This document shows positions 22,336 through 33,914 of a stretch of 64,000 bases of DNA, one piece after another. How positions within the stretch are numbered: position 1 is the stretch's first letter; every line of letters begins with the position of its first letter. Location of the stretch: assembly GCA_020091685.1 (NCBI GenBank), contig CM034600.1:338024-402023 (forward strand). The letters are read 5' to 3'. The notes beneath the pieces are model-generated. The model saw only the letters and a program-made list of their open reading frames with translations, searched no databases and was not told where the DNA came from. Position numbers and translations under genes: made by a program. The stretch is from Lutjanus erythropterus. Lineage: Eukaryota > Chordata > Actinopteri > Lutjaniformes > Lutjanidae.

Positions 22336-22927
22336 AGGCCCCTACACATGATCGACAGTAAAAAACGCTTTGCGCTGGTTGTCCCGTTGTTTTCCTATGG
22401 ACAGAGCGGTGTCGACCAACCAAGTGGCAACACTACCCTCGGCGTGGCGCATCGCTCGGATCTGCCGCTGAGCACTGCGCTCAAAGTTCAAATCATTTGA
22501 ACTTTGACGTCGTTTGTCACTGACCTTTCAAAGTGCAACCAATGAGATAACAGCTGAATGTGACGACGCAGGTAGAAGAGACCACAGATGTGTCCAAGTG
22601 ACACAAGCAGAGGAGACAGTGACTGATGGTCAACTCTTGAAGGGAACCCCAGAACCATGGAATTTCTCGCCAGTGATCATTTTAATGTCAAAATGAAGGG
22701 ACGACACAGAAAAATCTCCAGACACGACCTAATAAAAGTGTTTCAGAGTTCCCCAAACTGTGTAACACAACATTAAAAACAGACTACGATCTCGCTAGTA
22801 AACGCCTGGTGAAATGTGAACAGTCAGGTTGGGTTATAAGATTTCTGAATCATATCGTTTATGAACTCTGCGCCCTACCTCACAGTGAGTCTGGAACAAA
22901 TTTCTTATCATGTGAAGGGCCCTTTAG
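22332..22927. mobile_element. Harbinger-like MITE
   Basis: The left end CTAAAGGCCCCTACACATGA and the right end, read in reverse, CTAAAGGGCCCTTCACATGA are near-identical TIRs. The interior has 'cctatggacagagcggtgtc' and 'aacctttcaaagtgcaacca'-like sequence typical of a fish PIF/Harbinger non-autonomous family. The family name is from memory. There are no long frames. Confidence 0.7.
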
Positions 22928-23833
22928 TGTTTGTTGTTAGGTTTATTAGTTTGTCCAGCTGTTCCTTGCTTTGTTGTGCACAATTTATTGATTGACTGAT
23001 TGATAGATTAATTTAGAGACAAACAATGGTGAAATTTCCACCCAGTGAAATAGTTTTTCACTAGAGGCTGTGTGCACTGTGCATGGTGGTTTTTAATATT
23101 ATGTTTTTAATAATAATATGTATGTATGTATGTAATATGATCACGTTTTTTTTTTTTTTATCTCTAACTGTAATGGAATACTGTTACCTTTTTTGTATCC
23201 AGATTATGTAGTCCCATTACATGTAATCCATTACTCCCCACACCTGGTCATTAGTGTATCATCACCTGAAAACAAGAGTCACTGTGTCAGCAACATTCTC
23301 TTAAATTGTCTCTTACATTTTCTCTTAATTTTAAGAGAAAAAAAACACAGAAGTCAACTCCAGATGCATCAAACCTTCTTAAACACCCAAGTCTGTTCTT
23401 ACCAGGTGAGCCGAATGACTAATTATATCACTTGTGAAATGTGAAGGCTTTATGAAGCTTAATGAGACTACAGAGGTTGTCGGGGACATTAAACATCATC
23501 ACACTTAACACTAGTCACTTAGTGGTGGTGATGCTGAAGTCATGTAACTGTGGTGTAGTCAGCTTTTCACTCCTGGCAGCTTGCACTTCAAGAACCATAA
23601 AAGTGGGCTTGATTTGTTGAGATTATCTTGCTGAACAAAATGCGTCAGTATCATAAACTTTTGTTTTCCACAGAGCTTATTTTCTGCACACATCCAAAAC
23701 CCAGTGGAAAAATCCAATTGGCTTTTTGTAGGGGGAACCAGAGTGATGCTAACTTCAGGGTTGGACTACAAAAATACATCATCCCCGCAGCTCTCTATAA
23801 ATCTGTAAGATGCAACAATTCATCATTTTACTT

Positions 23834-24435
23834 CACACTCTTAGAAATAAAGGCACTAACTACAACCATACAGGGTTCTTTAGCTTGTCTCCATAGGAGA
23901 ACCCTTTCTGGTTACTGGTAGGACCTTTTATAACAGTTCCAGAGAGTTCTACCTAGAACTCTCATAAGGGATTATACCTACAACATTCTGTGGAAGATTT
24001 CACCCAGAACCCACTATGAGAGGTTCTACAGGGAACTCATCTACAGTGTACTTTTATGCCTCCACCCAGAATCCTCTCTGGGAGTTCTATTCGGAATCTT
24101 TCCACCTTCTAAGGGTGCTAACAAGAACCCACCTTTTATATTACAAGGGTTTCATCTAGAAAATACCAAGGGGGTTCTACCAAGAACCCATCTACATCCC
24201 AAGGGTTTTATCTAGGACCCACCCAGGGGGTTCTACTGAGAACTCTAGTATGGTATAAAGAACCAACAACAACAACAATCCTTGATGAACTCTTTCTTTC
24301 AAAAAGCGTTCTTTGGATGAAAAATGTTCTCAGTAGAACCCCTAATCTTACAAAGAATGCTTGACAAACCTTGTCTGGGTAGAATCTCAACTCTTCAGGA
24401 AGAACCCTTTTGGAACCCTTATTTCTAAGAGTGTG
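23834..24435. mobile_element. AGAACC-type MITE, complete, with internal tandem units
   Basis: CACACTCTTAGAAATAAAGG at 23834 and, read in reverse from 24435, CACACTCTTAGAAATAAGGG are near-perfect TIRs. The inside is built of repeated blocks of about 55-60 bases containing 'gggttctaccaagaaccca' and 'aagggttttatctagga'. It is non-coding. It is related to 30234-30832, which is in the opposite orientation. Confidence 0.85.
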
Positions 24436-24719
24436 TGGTCCAAACCAAATGAAGTGAGTATTAAAGTTTATGTTGGTAAAGTGAGATAGTGATGCACATG
24501 TATATATGTGTTACCACTCTAACTTTTCATTGATGGGTTTGTGAACAGATGTGCTGTGATTTGGTCACTTCTGTGATTTCACACCCTCACGTCTTGGCAC
24601 TCATATTGAGTTGAATGTAGGCCTCAGTGTTTTTCTGCTTCCAGAGCAGATTGGTGCTCCGGCTGGAGATGGATGTGTGCTGGACAGACAAGGAATGTCT
24701 ACTATCTCTGCTTGACTTT
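24436..24719. other. Unassigned sequence
   Basis: No feature recognised. Confidence 0.45.
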
Positions 24720-25135
24720 GAGGGAAAGGCAAAAGCTGAGGGCGCTGGGGAAGAGAGTAATGGATAATGGAAGAGAGAAATGGTGAGTAGCTGTAGAAAG
24801 ATGGAGGCAGACTCGAGGTAAAGTGAAGGAAGGCAGGACGACTGGAGCAGGTAAGTGAAGGAGTGGATGTGGAGGGGGCGGGCGGCGGGGTCCGGACATC
24901 AGAGATTGCAGGTCTGTGTTGAGATGGATTGGTCCTGGCTGGGCCGAGGTGTACCTGCTATCAGTTGTACGAGGGACAGACAGAAAAAAAAAAAAAGGCG
25001 AAAGGAGGTGGACGATTGCAGAGACAATAAGAGGAGAGCGAAGAGGAGTAGAGGAGGGTTAGAGGACGAGGAGAGGGAGGGTGAAAATGGAAGAGAAGAG
25101 GGAAGATGGTGAGAGAGGGGAGCATGGGTGCCGAG
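24720..25135 (+). other. Purine-rich tract
   Basis: The plus strand is dominated by G and A, with an A run near 24984-24995. Frames here give lysine/arginine/glutamate-rich strings explained by composition. Confidence 0.6.
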
Positions 25136-25194
25136 TTATAGATAAAAGTACCATTTACTGCATACTTACTGAATACAACTAACTGATCATAAGA

Positions 25195-26068
25195 GGTGGG
25201 AAGTAACTAAATACAAATACAAATACTGTACTTAAATGGATATTTCAGGTCTGTATTAATTTCTCTGACTTTTTACTTTTACTCCCTGCATTTGAACACA
25301 AATATCTGTACTTTCTACTCACATTTTCAAAATAGGTTCATTACTGATGTTTTTAATGTATCTGAGGGGAATTAATGATTATTTTAATTTTGCAACACTG
25401 TGCACCAACTTCCCAACGTCAAGACTGATTTCAACCTAAATGGATGAAACAGTAACACAGAAATACGATTCCTGGCTGTGTCCATCAGTGTATATCACAC
25501 CTGGCAGAAGTAACAAGACGACAGAAAAAACTAACATAAAAGACATAACAAGACAGAAAGAGATGAAAAAGACAGACAGAAAAACACATGTGAAAGATGT
25601 AACAAGCATGAAAAGATGTAACAAAGAAAAAAAGATGTACAGAACAAAGCATGTAAAAGATGTGATAACACGAAAAACAATATAAAAAACATACAAGACA
25701 AAGATTGTATCAAAATAAAAAAAAGGTGTAACAAGTTGAAAAACAACGTGGAAGACACAATAAAAAGACAAAAAAGACATAACAAGACAGAAAAGACATA
25801 TAGAACAAACCATGTAAAAGATGTAACAAACAAAATAGAAGACAAAAAAGCAACAAGATGAAAAAGATGTAACAGACAGAGGGAGACTGGTGGAGAAGCT
25901 GAGGTTCAGTTAGCTTTACACAAACAGTCAGTAGAAATGTCCTTCAGTGGACGACTTTTTACGTTTATACTTTGAGTACGTTTCAGAGTCTGTATTGCTT
26001 TACTGCAGTAAAGAAGTTGAACCTGTACTCCTGCTTGAGTATAGAATGGGTGGACTTTTGCCACTTCT
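25195..26068 (-). mobile_element. MITE family B, copy 2, complete ends, with internal minisatellite
   Basis: The right end, read in reverse, is GCAGAAGTGGCAAAAGTCCA. It matches the left ends at 43923 and 50545 (GCAGAGGTGACAAAAGTACA). The left end AGAGGTGGGAAGTAACTAAA is weakly related to it. The array occupies about 25508-25878. Relative to the 43.9 and 50.5 kb copies it is inverted. Confidence 0.85.
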
Positions 26069-26129
26069 GCTGATAATGAACCTGATCATCAGCCACCATC
26101 AGTAATCAGTACACACAGTTATATATTTT

Positions 26130-26400
26130 GTTGAGTTGTGTACTTGTGTACTTACATTATTGTAAATGTTTCCAACAGTGTTCAAACCCAGAGAAATACA
26201 TACTCTCTTCAAGGTAACGGTGTGTTTCCTACTAGTGTAGCTAGCTGCTATAACTTCTGAAAACACAGGCTACGTCATGTACTTCAGAGTGAAGTCGGAC
26301 TGAAGAAGGAAGTTGGCAAATGTGACTAAACATGATTCATATATTACTTTGTTCATCAGCATGATTTCTGCCTGAGTCACGTCAGATAGATTAAAATCTG
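26130..26400 (+). repeat. Dispersed repeat family J, copy 1
   Basis: It shares 'cattat', 'tttccaacagt', 'tcaaggtaac', 'gtgtgtttcct' and 'aatgtgactaaa' with 41520-41810, then 'atttctgcctgag'. Same orientation. Confidence 0.7.
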
Positions 26401-26499
26401 CAATAGCTTTTTTTTTTTTTTAAATAAAGACAACAATTCTCATGATCCCACGCTACTAAAGATATCATTGAACTACATGTTTTATTAATAGTACAGTGA

Positions 26500-27042
26500 G
26501 AGAGCCACCTGCATATTATACATTTAAACTATCCCTGCGCTCTCATGAAAATTTTCACTTTAACAAATATGACATTTTAACAATTCCTTTCATGTCCATA
26601 CAACCCATAAGTGTAGAAATTATATTTAATATACGATCTATGGTTGAAGTGAGTTGTTTCCCTCTGGCCCCTCCTCTGCAAACTCAAGGAGGCTCAGGCA
26701 GGTTGCAGTAACACTGCAGGAGCACAAGATGAGTGCGACTTTGTAATTTGCCTGTTTCACTGCCTGCCAAACTTAACATTTTGCTCAGTTGAACAGTTAT
26801 AAACATCTACTCCATCTTAAAGATTATTAATGACTTCCTAAGACTCATAAACATACACTTACTCATTTGTCAAATATTTGGCATTAATGTGAACCTGGTA
26901 AGCAATAACACAAGTCACACACTGATATAAATGAAAAGAAAGGACACTGCTGTAGCGTTACTGTCAGAGAAGTGAGTCTTTCCACTTGACATGGTCATTT
27001 TGTGATGTATTACAGTAAATATATTACAGATTTCTCCTTTAA
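26500..27042 (-). mobile_element. MITE family A, copy 3 (inverted)
   Basis: The right end 'ttacagatttctcctttaa' is the reverse complement of the family A start. Inside, 'tttaatatacgatctatggt' at about 26628 corresponds to the family's palindrome arm. It is in the opposite orientation to copies 1 and 2. Confidence 0.7.
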
Positions 27043-27980
27043 TTCACCATCTATCGTGTGAGGGTATCTGAGCAGATTTTTCATGCATTTATCTACCTGG
27101 TATCTACCTTTAGATAATATTAACATGTTTGATTTTATGATTGTGGAACATTTTGTTTTCTTTTATGATTGTTATTTTCTGTGGTGGCACAGATTTTACC
27201 TTGACGCAGCTCAAATGTTTAAAAATAGCAAAGTTGTATGATGAAAAAGTGGGGATACAAAAGCTCGGGTTTGTTCCGTTGCTCGGTGCCTACGGAGGGG
27301 AGGGAGAAAGAGTAAAAAAAAAAAGGAGGAAGAGAAGTGTAAGATGGGGGAGGTTTGAAACAGTAAAAAGCAGCTAGCCAAGTGAGTTTCAGCATATCCT
27401 CCATTGGTCCCTCTCTCCCCGTCTCTCTGCTTCAGTATGATTTATGAGCACAAAGCTCCAAAACACTCTCAGACACTGTCTTCCACAGCACTGTTGATGA
27501 TGTGGGTATTTATACACACACGCGGCCATTCCCTGCATGCAGCACAAAAGTGTGTGTTTGTTTGTTTGTGTACTCTTGCATCACAGAGTTTTCCTGACTT
27601 AACCCAATTTCTTCGTCCTCGAAATGCTGCCCGATGACTTTGACAACATCAGCCCTCGCAGAAGGTGCAGCAGAAGCAGGAGCACACACTCACACACACA
27701 CACATTCACACACAAACATGGGATTACAGTGAATGTTGTGTATTTATCCCGGGACCGTAATGGTTTTGGCTCGCCACTTGACAGCTTTAAACACGAGGGC
27801 TTAGCAGTGGGACAGTATCAGCAGAGGAGGAAAACAACATTCATTAACAACCTTTGACCTATTCATAGACTGTGTGTGTCTGCTGAGGGGTGCACACAGT
27901 CCTCCTCTCCAGACTCTCTGTCTTGTGACTAACGCACCCCGGAGACACACAGAATGGAGGAATAAGTGGATGGAAGGAAG
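27043..27980. other. Largely unassigned, some unrepetitive sequence
   Basis: It includes an A run with GGAGG near 27314-27330 and interrupted CA repeats at 27687-27716. A frame starting near 27624 gives a short arginine/serine-rich string with no family I know. Confidence 0.4.
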
Positions 27981-28240
27981 AAAAATTGTTTGCTGGGACC
28001 ACTGAACAGGTCTCCCATAATCGTCTTTTAGCGTTAGCATTTCGTGTAATTCCTTCGTCAGAGTTGAGCACCTTCATGAATAAAAAGCAGAATCGTATCT
28101 GCTCTTTATGCACCTGGCCCTGTTTACACCAGGTATTAACACTGGGTGATGTGTGGTTTCTTAAACCTTGTCTTTGTTTGTGTGAGACACCGTGGCATGG
28201 GCCCCCCGTAGAACCAGCACGGAGACGTTTATGCTGAATG
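27981..28240. other. Unrepetitive island, candidate conserved non-coding sequence
   Basis: A complex block with no partner in the window. No coding or element signature. Confidence 0.2.
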
Positions 28241-28327
28241 TGTGTGTAATATTCTCCGAAATGCCAGAGGGCATTTTGAAGCATGACCGAAACAAGCTAT
28301 TCCATCAATTGCTGTTTTCACTGCCAG

Positions 28328-28343
28328 GCAGTAGGGGACGCTG
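28328..28343 (+). promoter_or_regulatory. CTCF-like motif
   Basis: GCAGTAGGGGACGCTG is close to the CTCF core CCASYAGGGGGCGC, with two differences. It may be part of an old repeat. Confidence 0.3.
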
Positions 28344-28820
28344 TGACGTATCATCTTACAAAAATTTGTCCCTGAAAGAAGAAGAGAACTACCAAAATTG
28401 AACAGAAGAAGAAGATGATTTTATGCAGCATGAAAGACAGCAGTGCCCAGCTGCAGATTTATGGGTCAGAGAGCACTGCGACCCGGGCGCAGAGCGGGGC
28501 TGCTCGCGCTGTGGTCCCCAAAATCCACAACAGCACTTCAGCCCCCAGACCATGCTGATTTTTGTTCAGGTGTTCATTTTTCTCATCAGTTTAATATTCA
28601 TTAGTTGCTTGATGGTATAAACTCAGGGTTTTATGTCATGATTAACAGCTGGGCTCTGCTCGTGATTGAGTTGGCCAGCTGTGTGGGCAGGAACTCGATA
28701 CCACCAACACTGGTCACTGCTGCACAAATATTAACTCCAAATGACATCAACAGCACAAGATGGCAGCTCTCATATCCAGGATATTTGGGCTTCATTTTTG
28801 TACAGTAGGAGGAAGTGAAG
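28344..28820. other. Unassigned sequence
   Basis: Frames around 28423-28560 stay open on the plus strand but give no recognisable protein. No repeat partner. Confidence 0.4.
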
Positions 28821-28960
28821 ACTTGTCGTCCATCTTTATTTACTGTCATTAGTTCCAATACCATTCTGTCCTTCCTGATACTGATTCTGATACCAAGTAT
28901 CTGATGCTTGGTATCAGATACTGATAGCAAGTATCGATCGGAGTGGTGTGTTAAGAATGA
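28821..28960. repeat. GATAC-rich repeat end with a perfect hairpin
   Basis: TCTGATACCAAG at 28886-28897 and CTTGGTATCAGA at 28907-28918 are exact complements with a 9-base loop. The surrounding 'ctgatactgattctg' and 'caagtatcgatcgg' words resemble a fish MITE with GGTATC ends. A related short block lies near 29382-29410. Confidence 0.65.
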
Positions 28961-29587
28961 CAGTCTCAATCCTCTCAGTAAAGAGTCCTTTTTGCAACTC
29001 CACAACAGTTCAGTCCAAGCCAGAAAAAAAAAACCCGTACCAAATTAGGAAATAAAGATAAAAAAAACTTTAGGTTCTCAGGGTACCTGTTGATCAGTTT
29101 ATCAGTGAGCCAGGTTTGAACTGTTGGCATTTGCTCCACCAAAACACGGGAAACTCCTGGAGAAACGCCAACTGGTAAATACACAATCTGCCAGATTATT
29201 CCTCCTCCTGACACAGAGTACAGAGACTTTCTGCTTACCACAAGCTGGCTACAATAATGCTTTTGTAGCTTTTGCAATCTGATGCCAAGGTAAAGCTGGA
29301 GTTTCTCTTCTCGACTGACCATTCCAAAGTTGGGGCTCTCCTGGGAAGTGGCAGTGTCACATTTAGGGGCTAATATATTCCATGGTATCTGATCGGTATC
29401 ATCAATACCTGACTGCCCATTTTAGACCGTCCTGGAGGCATTTTCCAATACTGCTGTTGGAACAACCAATAGACATTATGTTTTTACACAAAGAAAGAAA
29501 TAACTCATAATGTATAACACTTGCTGAGTTTACAAGAGGGCCCAAATAATTAAGAATTTGCCTCAGACAGCATTTTACGAAGTGAAT
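28961..29587. other. Unassigned sequence
   Basis: No coding frame or element recognised beyond the GGTATC words near 29385. Confidence 0.4.
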
Positions 29588-29683
29588 TAAAGCTACCACA
29601 AGGAACTTTTTGTTGACTTTGGAGCCTCTTGTGGACAAAAGCAGTAGTGTTTCCACTGCTATAACCACAAAATATAACATCAA
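29588..29683 (+). repeat. Dispersed repeat family K, copy 1
   Basis: Here 'ttgttgactttggagcctct' and 'gcagtagtgtttccactgct' correspond, in reverse orientation, to 32691-32775. Confidence 0.7.
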
Positions 29684-29911
29684 AAAAGAAATTATGTAAA
29701 TGGAAGACATAAACAAGAACTACAGAAACAGCCGATCATCTCTTTGATGGTCTTGTTTGCTAATGTAAGTCATATAGAGGCATCAGTATTAAACTGAGAC
29801 TCTTTCATAACCCGTTAAAAAGTCTTTGTAGTAGCTTAAAGTTCTCCTCTCTCAACAACTCACTAAACTGTGCAATTGTTACTCTAAGATTTGACATGTT
29901 TGTAGCAGTTT

Positions 29912-30060
29912 CATGAAGGAACTATTTTCTTGCAATGGCAGAATATACCAGAACTACTTTCTTTCTGCTGGAAAGAAAATAGTTCCTACATGACCAGCAA
30001 GGTGTGGATTATCTTGAGGGGACATTTCTCTCTTCTCTTTCAAATGTATTTTTTAAATTT
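29912..30060 (+). repeat. Dispersed repeat family L, copy 1, with nested hairpins
   Basis: CATGAAGGAACTATTTTCTT at 29912-29931 pairs with 29973-29992 over 20 bases with one mismatch. A third arm, 'agaactactttctt', at about 29950-29963 can pair with the same right arm. Copies or parts recur near 35104-35180 (inverted), 35761-36030 and 55955-56135. Confidence 0.75.
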
Positions 30061-30233
30061 TATTTAATTATTTATTTTGGAACTCTGAGCACCACAGGCC
30101 GAGAAGTAAATCAGGACTAAATCAGGATCTGTGGTGAAAATTCGGGTCTTCTTACTCATTTTGGATGAGGGTAGTCTGTTTGGGTGACGGCGGTGGAGGC
30201 TGCAGAGCAGGGTCACAAGGACAGGGTGAGGAA

Positions 30234-30832
30234 CACTCCCAGAAATAAAGGGTCTAAAAGGGTTCTTGCTGAACTTTTTGTTTTTACAGAACCCCCTTTT
30301 TTTTGGAAGAGAGGGTTTATCAAGGGTTCTTTGTAAGACTAGGGGTTCCATTAAGAAACCTTTTTGGAAGAAAGAGTAAAAACTTTGTCAAGAAATTGTC
30401 AAGGGTTCTTTTTTACCATAAAAAGATCTTGGTAGAACTCCTGGGTGAGTTCTGGATAAAATCCTTGGCATGTAAAGAGATCCTCAGTAGAACCTCTGGT
30501 TATGCTCAAAGAAAACACTTGGAATCCCTGGGTGGGTTTAAGATAAAACTCTTGGAATATAAAAAGGTTTCTAGTAGAACTCCCTGTGTTCTAGATAAAA
30601 TCCTTTGATTGTAAAAAGGGTCTAGGTAGAACCCCTGGGTGAGTTCTAGATAAAAATCCTTGGAATATTAAAAGGTTCTTGGAAGAACTCCTGGGTGGGT
30701 TCTGGATAAAACTCTGGGAATACATAAAGGTTCTTGGTAGACCCCCCTCTGAGTGTGTTCTAGATAAAACCCCTGGATAGACTCCAGATAAAACTCTTGG
30801 AATATAAAGAAGATCCCTGGTAGAAACCCAGT
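30234..30832. mobile_element. AGAACC-type MITE, right end lost, with internal tandem units
   Basis: The left end 'cactcccagaaataaagggt' matches the TIR of 23834-24435. The interior has at least five copies of a block of about 56-60 bases with 'gtagaactcctgggtgagtt', 'ctagataaaatccttgg' and 'aatataaa'. The matching right TIR is missing. Confidence 0.75.
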
Positions 30833-31130
30833 GTCATGCTGCGGTGGCCAATCAGGAGCCAGCGATCAGACTGTGTCAACAGCCTGAAATACCACTGAAA
30901 ACAGCTCCTGTCCAGGCAGAGTTCATGGCCATACTCTATTCTTGTGTTCTTGTTTGGTTTATTTAATGTACACAGCTTCAGTGTCTTCACAGATGAAGCT
31001 TCTTCAGGTTTCTATTTTTGATTTTTATTTTCTATTTTCTCACTGTTTCACAGCAGTTATGTTCTTAGCACTAGTAAACACACCCTCACCCCCATACAAT
31101 CCTGTATCCTGACATATGTGAGTAGTGGTA
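30833..31130. other. Unassigned sequence
   Basis: No feature recognised. Confidence 0.45.
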
Positions 31131-31260
31131 CAGGCTGGAAGTTTTTTGGGAATCCTACAGGATTCCCACGGGATGGGAATCAATTTCACTGTTCATCACA
31201 GGACAGGGAAAAAAAAGTCAGCGGGAGCAGTTGGGACCGGAACATTTAACTTACTAAACA
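31131..31260 (+). mobile_element. MITE family I, copy 2
   Basis: The block with 'gatgggaatcaatttcact', then 'gttcatcacaggacaggg', is the reverse complement of sequence near 12500-12560. Confidence 0.5.
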
Positions 31261-32329
31261 CACTTTATCTGCCTTAAAAGCTGCTATTCCTTCCTTTTTT
31301 GACCACACAACAGTACAATATACCCTACATCACTGTTCTCAGCAGGGTAAACACTCTACTGTTACACTCATACTTCACACTCCTAAACAATGGATGGTAG
31401 AAACTAATTAGCACTTAGGCAAATACTTAACATGTAAATGTATAATAATAAAATAATTATCATTAACATTATGTGTGTAGAGACCACAGTCCATAATAAT
31501 GTTGTAGAATTATTCCTACTGAAATATAAAATGTACACATTTAGTAAGAAACACAACATTAGCACAGTAACTTCATACAAACAGCACAGACATTTAAAGT
31601 GTACAATAACTATGGTTACACTAGCAGTGGGAAATCTTTGTTACAACGTTGAGAAGTGAGGAACACCTGATGACAATAAAACATGTTTTTAAAGTCATTA
31701 TAAGAACTGTAATGGTATTAGTATGTACTCGTATCAGTACTCAGTATCAGTCTAAAACACGGTGGTATCAGGGCATCTCTAACTGTATGAATCCATCAGT
31801 GGTCATAGTCTCTTTGTCTGCAGTCTCTCTCCAAATATAGAAGGTAAAGCTTTATTAATATGTGTGGAGTCTCTTCCACACATCTCATTTATTATAGATA
31901 ACCTGACACAGGACTGGTTGAGTGGGAGAGGATACAGTTTTCAGGGACAGGAGGAGACAAAGACTTGGGTGTTAACTGAGCAGATCTGAGTGCAGCTCTT
32001 AAAAGGGAACAATCTATTTCCAGTGGTACTGTTGGTGAGGCTCTTTTTATTTCCCCCCTACTTTTGCTTCGGCGTCATGGTGCCTGTGTCGCTCTACTGC
32101 TCCATGGTTCAGCAGTTCTTCCCTCCTTTTTCCCCTTTTTCTGACCAATGACACCTACAAAAACTGGGGCCCAAATTTCCCTCCTTGTCCACACAAAGGT
32201 GGAAGTAACACATTTTTTTCATGCTCCTTAATGTAATTTTTACTAGAGTGTTTCAGGAATCTTTGTTGGCACAACAAAGGCAATAGTCTTTTTACTTTAG
32301 TTTAGTTTAGTTTTTAGCCTGGCTGTCAC
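31261..32329. other. Unassigned sequence
   Basis: AT-rich. A TATCAG-rich word cluster near 31715-31760 resembles the 28.9 kb repeat. No gene. Confidence 0.4.
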
Positions 32330-32430
32330 ACCACCCCTTGACCTAAATGGAAACAAGACTCTAAAGTGAAGCAGTTGTCAAGGACTTGGGGCCCCGACTG
32401 GCTGCTTAAGAGGAATGAGGAGATTAACTG
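32330..32430. repeat. Dispersed repeat family M, copy 2
   Basis: A diverged partner of 6720-6845. Confidence 0.5.
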
Positions 32431-32690
32431 ATAAAGCTTAATTGTGATTTACTTAAACTTATCACACTGAGTTTTTATTTGGTTATGATCCAGTCTCAAA
32501 AATGATGCCTCTGTATGATGCACATATGCAAATGAGACCATCTGTTAGAAGACCTGCTGTTTTAAGTATAGTTATTCTAAATGTCTATCTCTGTCAAATC
32601 AGATGAAACAAGCCTGTATTAACATTTTCTCAGCCAAAGTTACAGTGAGTCGTACATTAGCTCATTAAAAAGAAGCAGCAATTAGATCAT

Positions 32691-32775
32691 TTTATATTTG
32701 GCCCATTTGGTGGTTATGGGAGTGGAAACACTACCGCTTTAGTCCACAGGAGGCCCCAGAGTCAACAGCAGCTTT
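32691..32775 (-). repeat. Dispersed repeat family K, copy 2
   Basis: The reverse complement of family K at 29588-29683. The shared core corresponds to 'agtgtttccact' and 'tgttgactctggggcctcct'. Confidence 0.7.
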
Positions 32776-33510
32776 AAGAATGGCAGGGTACAGTTTAATT
32801 GCTATGATACGTTAATGTGTTTTACAGTCTGAAGAGTTTTTGACCACTAATGGACACACATGAGCAAGTTGGCATAGCCGTTCACATGCCATTTGTCTCA
32901 TGCTATTTCAGACAAGGTGGCAGTAATGTGCCAACAAATAAACGTGTGTTTTTGAACTAATTGAATGCTATGTAGTCAATGTAAGTAGCTCTTTTTAATA
33001 CTTTTCAGGGGTGAAATATTTGTAAAACTCACAGACATACATGAAAGCTGGCCGATAGCATTGAGTTTTGAAAAAATAAAAACGTCAGGATGTGGGGATA
33101 CAAAGTTTGTGCCCAACGATGATGATAGGAATGCACCAACAAAGGCAAAGAGGAGCACTACATGATAGCAAAACACATAATTTAAAATATTCTAAAAGCA
33201 TAGAAACATAGAAAGTTCCATAAGGAAGGGAATTTAAACATGTAGGATACACACAATGTGTTCTGGTGAGAAACACTGAATGTAAAAATAACTTTTGTTT
33301 GTTTAGACAAAAACCCCATAGTGCAGCTTTATTATTGTACTTAAAATGTGCAGATTTCATGACAAATTTGCATCGAATCAAACAAAGGAAAGAAAAACAA
33401 ACCAATAATAAACTGTTGGTATCCAACCTTTGGGGAAAGTGAAGGAATCTGCTGCATTTCCTAGGAGGTCAGGACATGTCAGACATGTTCATGAGTCACA
33501 CAGTGTCAGT
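32776..33510. other. Unassigned AT-rich sequence
   Basis: No feature recognised. Confidence 0.45.
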
Positions 33511-33914
33511 TTAAAGGAGAAATCTGTAATATATTTAGTGTAATAAATCATAAAATGACCACTATGTGTCATCAGAGATCAAAAAAAGATCAAAAAAGTT
33601 GAAATAGTCAGTTCACTTCACATGAACACTTCAGCCACCGTGTTCCATTCTGCACCAGAATAAGTGTTTTGTTGTGAGAGTGTTGAGAGTGTGTTATTTC
33701 AGAGCAGTGGGCTTTTGTTTTCAGGATAACAGGCTGAACTTTACACTGACAGACAACTGACAGTTATAAACAGCTGATCAACTTACAGTGGTCAACTCCA
33801 CAGATCATATATTAAACAGGATTACAGCCTATTTAATATATAGTCTACAGCTCCAATTTGCTGGACTTCTGTACTCATTTTTACACGTACAATGGCTACA
33901 TATTGCTCCTTTAA
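33511..33914 (+). mobile_element. MITE family A, copy 2, intact ends
   Basis: It starts TTAAAGGAGAAATCTGTA and ends, read in reverse, TTAAAGGAGCAATATGTA. The TIRs match at 16 of 18 positions. TTAA at both termini suggests a TTAA target duplication around AGGAG ends. The inside matches 898-1562 with a deletion of the middle part. It is non-coding. Confidence 0.8.

Larger units (their letters stand above)
21518..23248. mobile_element. MITE family E (AGTAATCCATTAC ends), carrying two younger insertions
   Basis: The left end 'cagggttgg' then AGTAATCCATTAC and the right end 'gtaatccattactcccc' then 'acacctgg' face each other as degenerate TIRs. Two other elements interrupt it, at 21692-22335 and 22332-22927. 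A (TATG)n run lies near 23119-23134 and a T run near 23147-23159. It is non-coding. Confidence 0.6.

Noticed and set aside
27624-27857. Plus-strand frame starting with an arginine/serine-rich segment
   Set aside because: It runs into a CA repeat and shows no recognisable domain.
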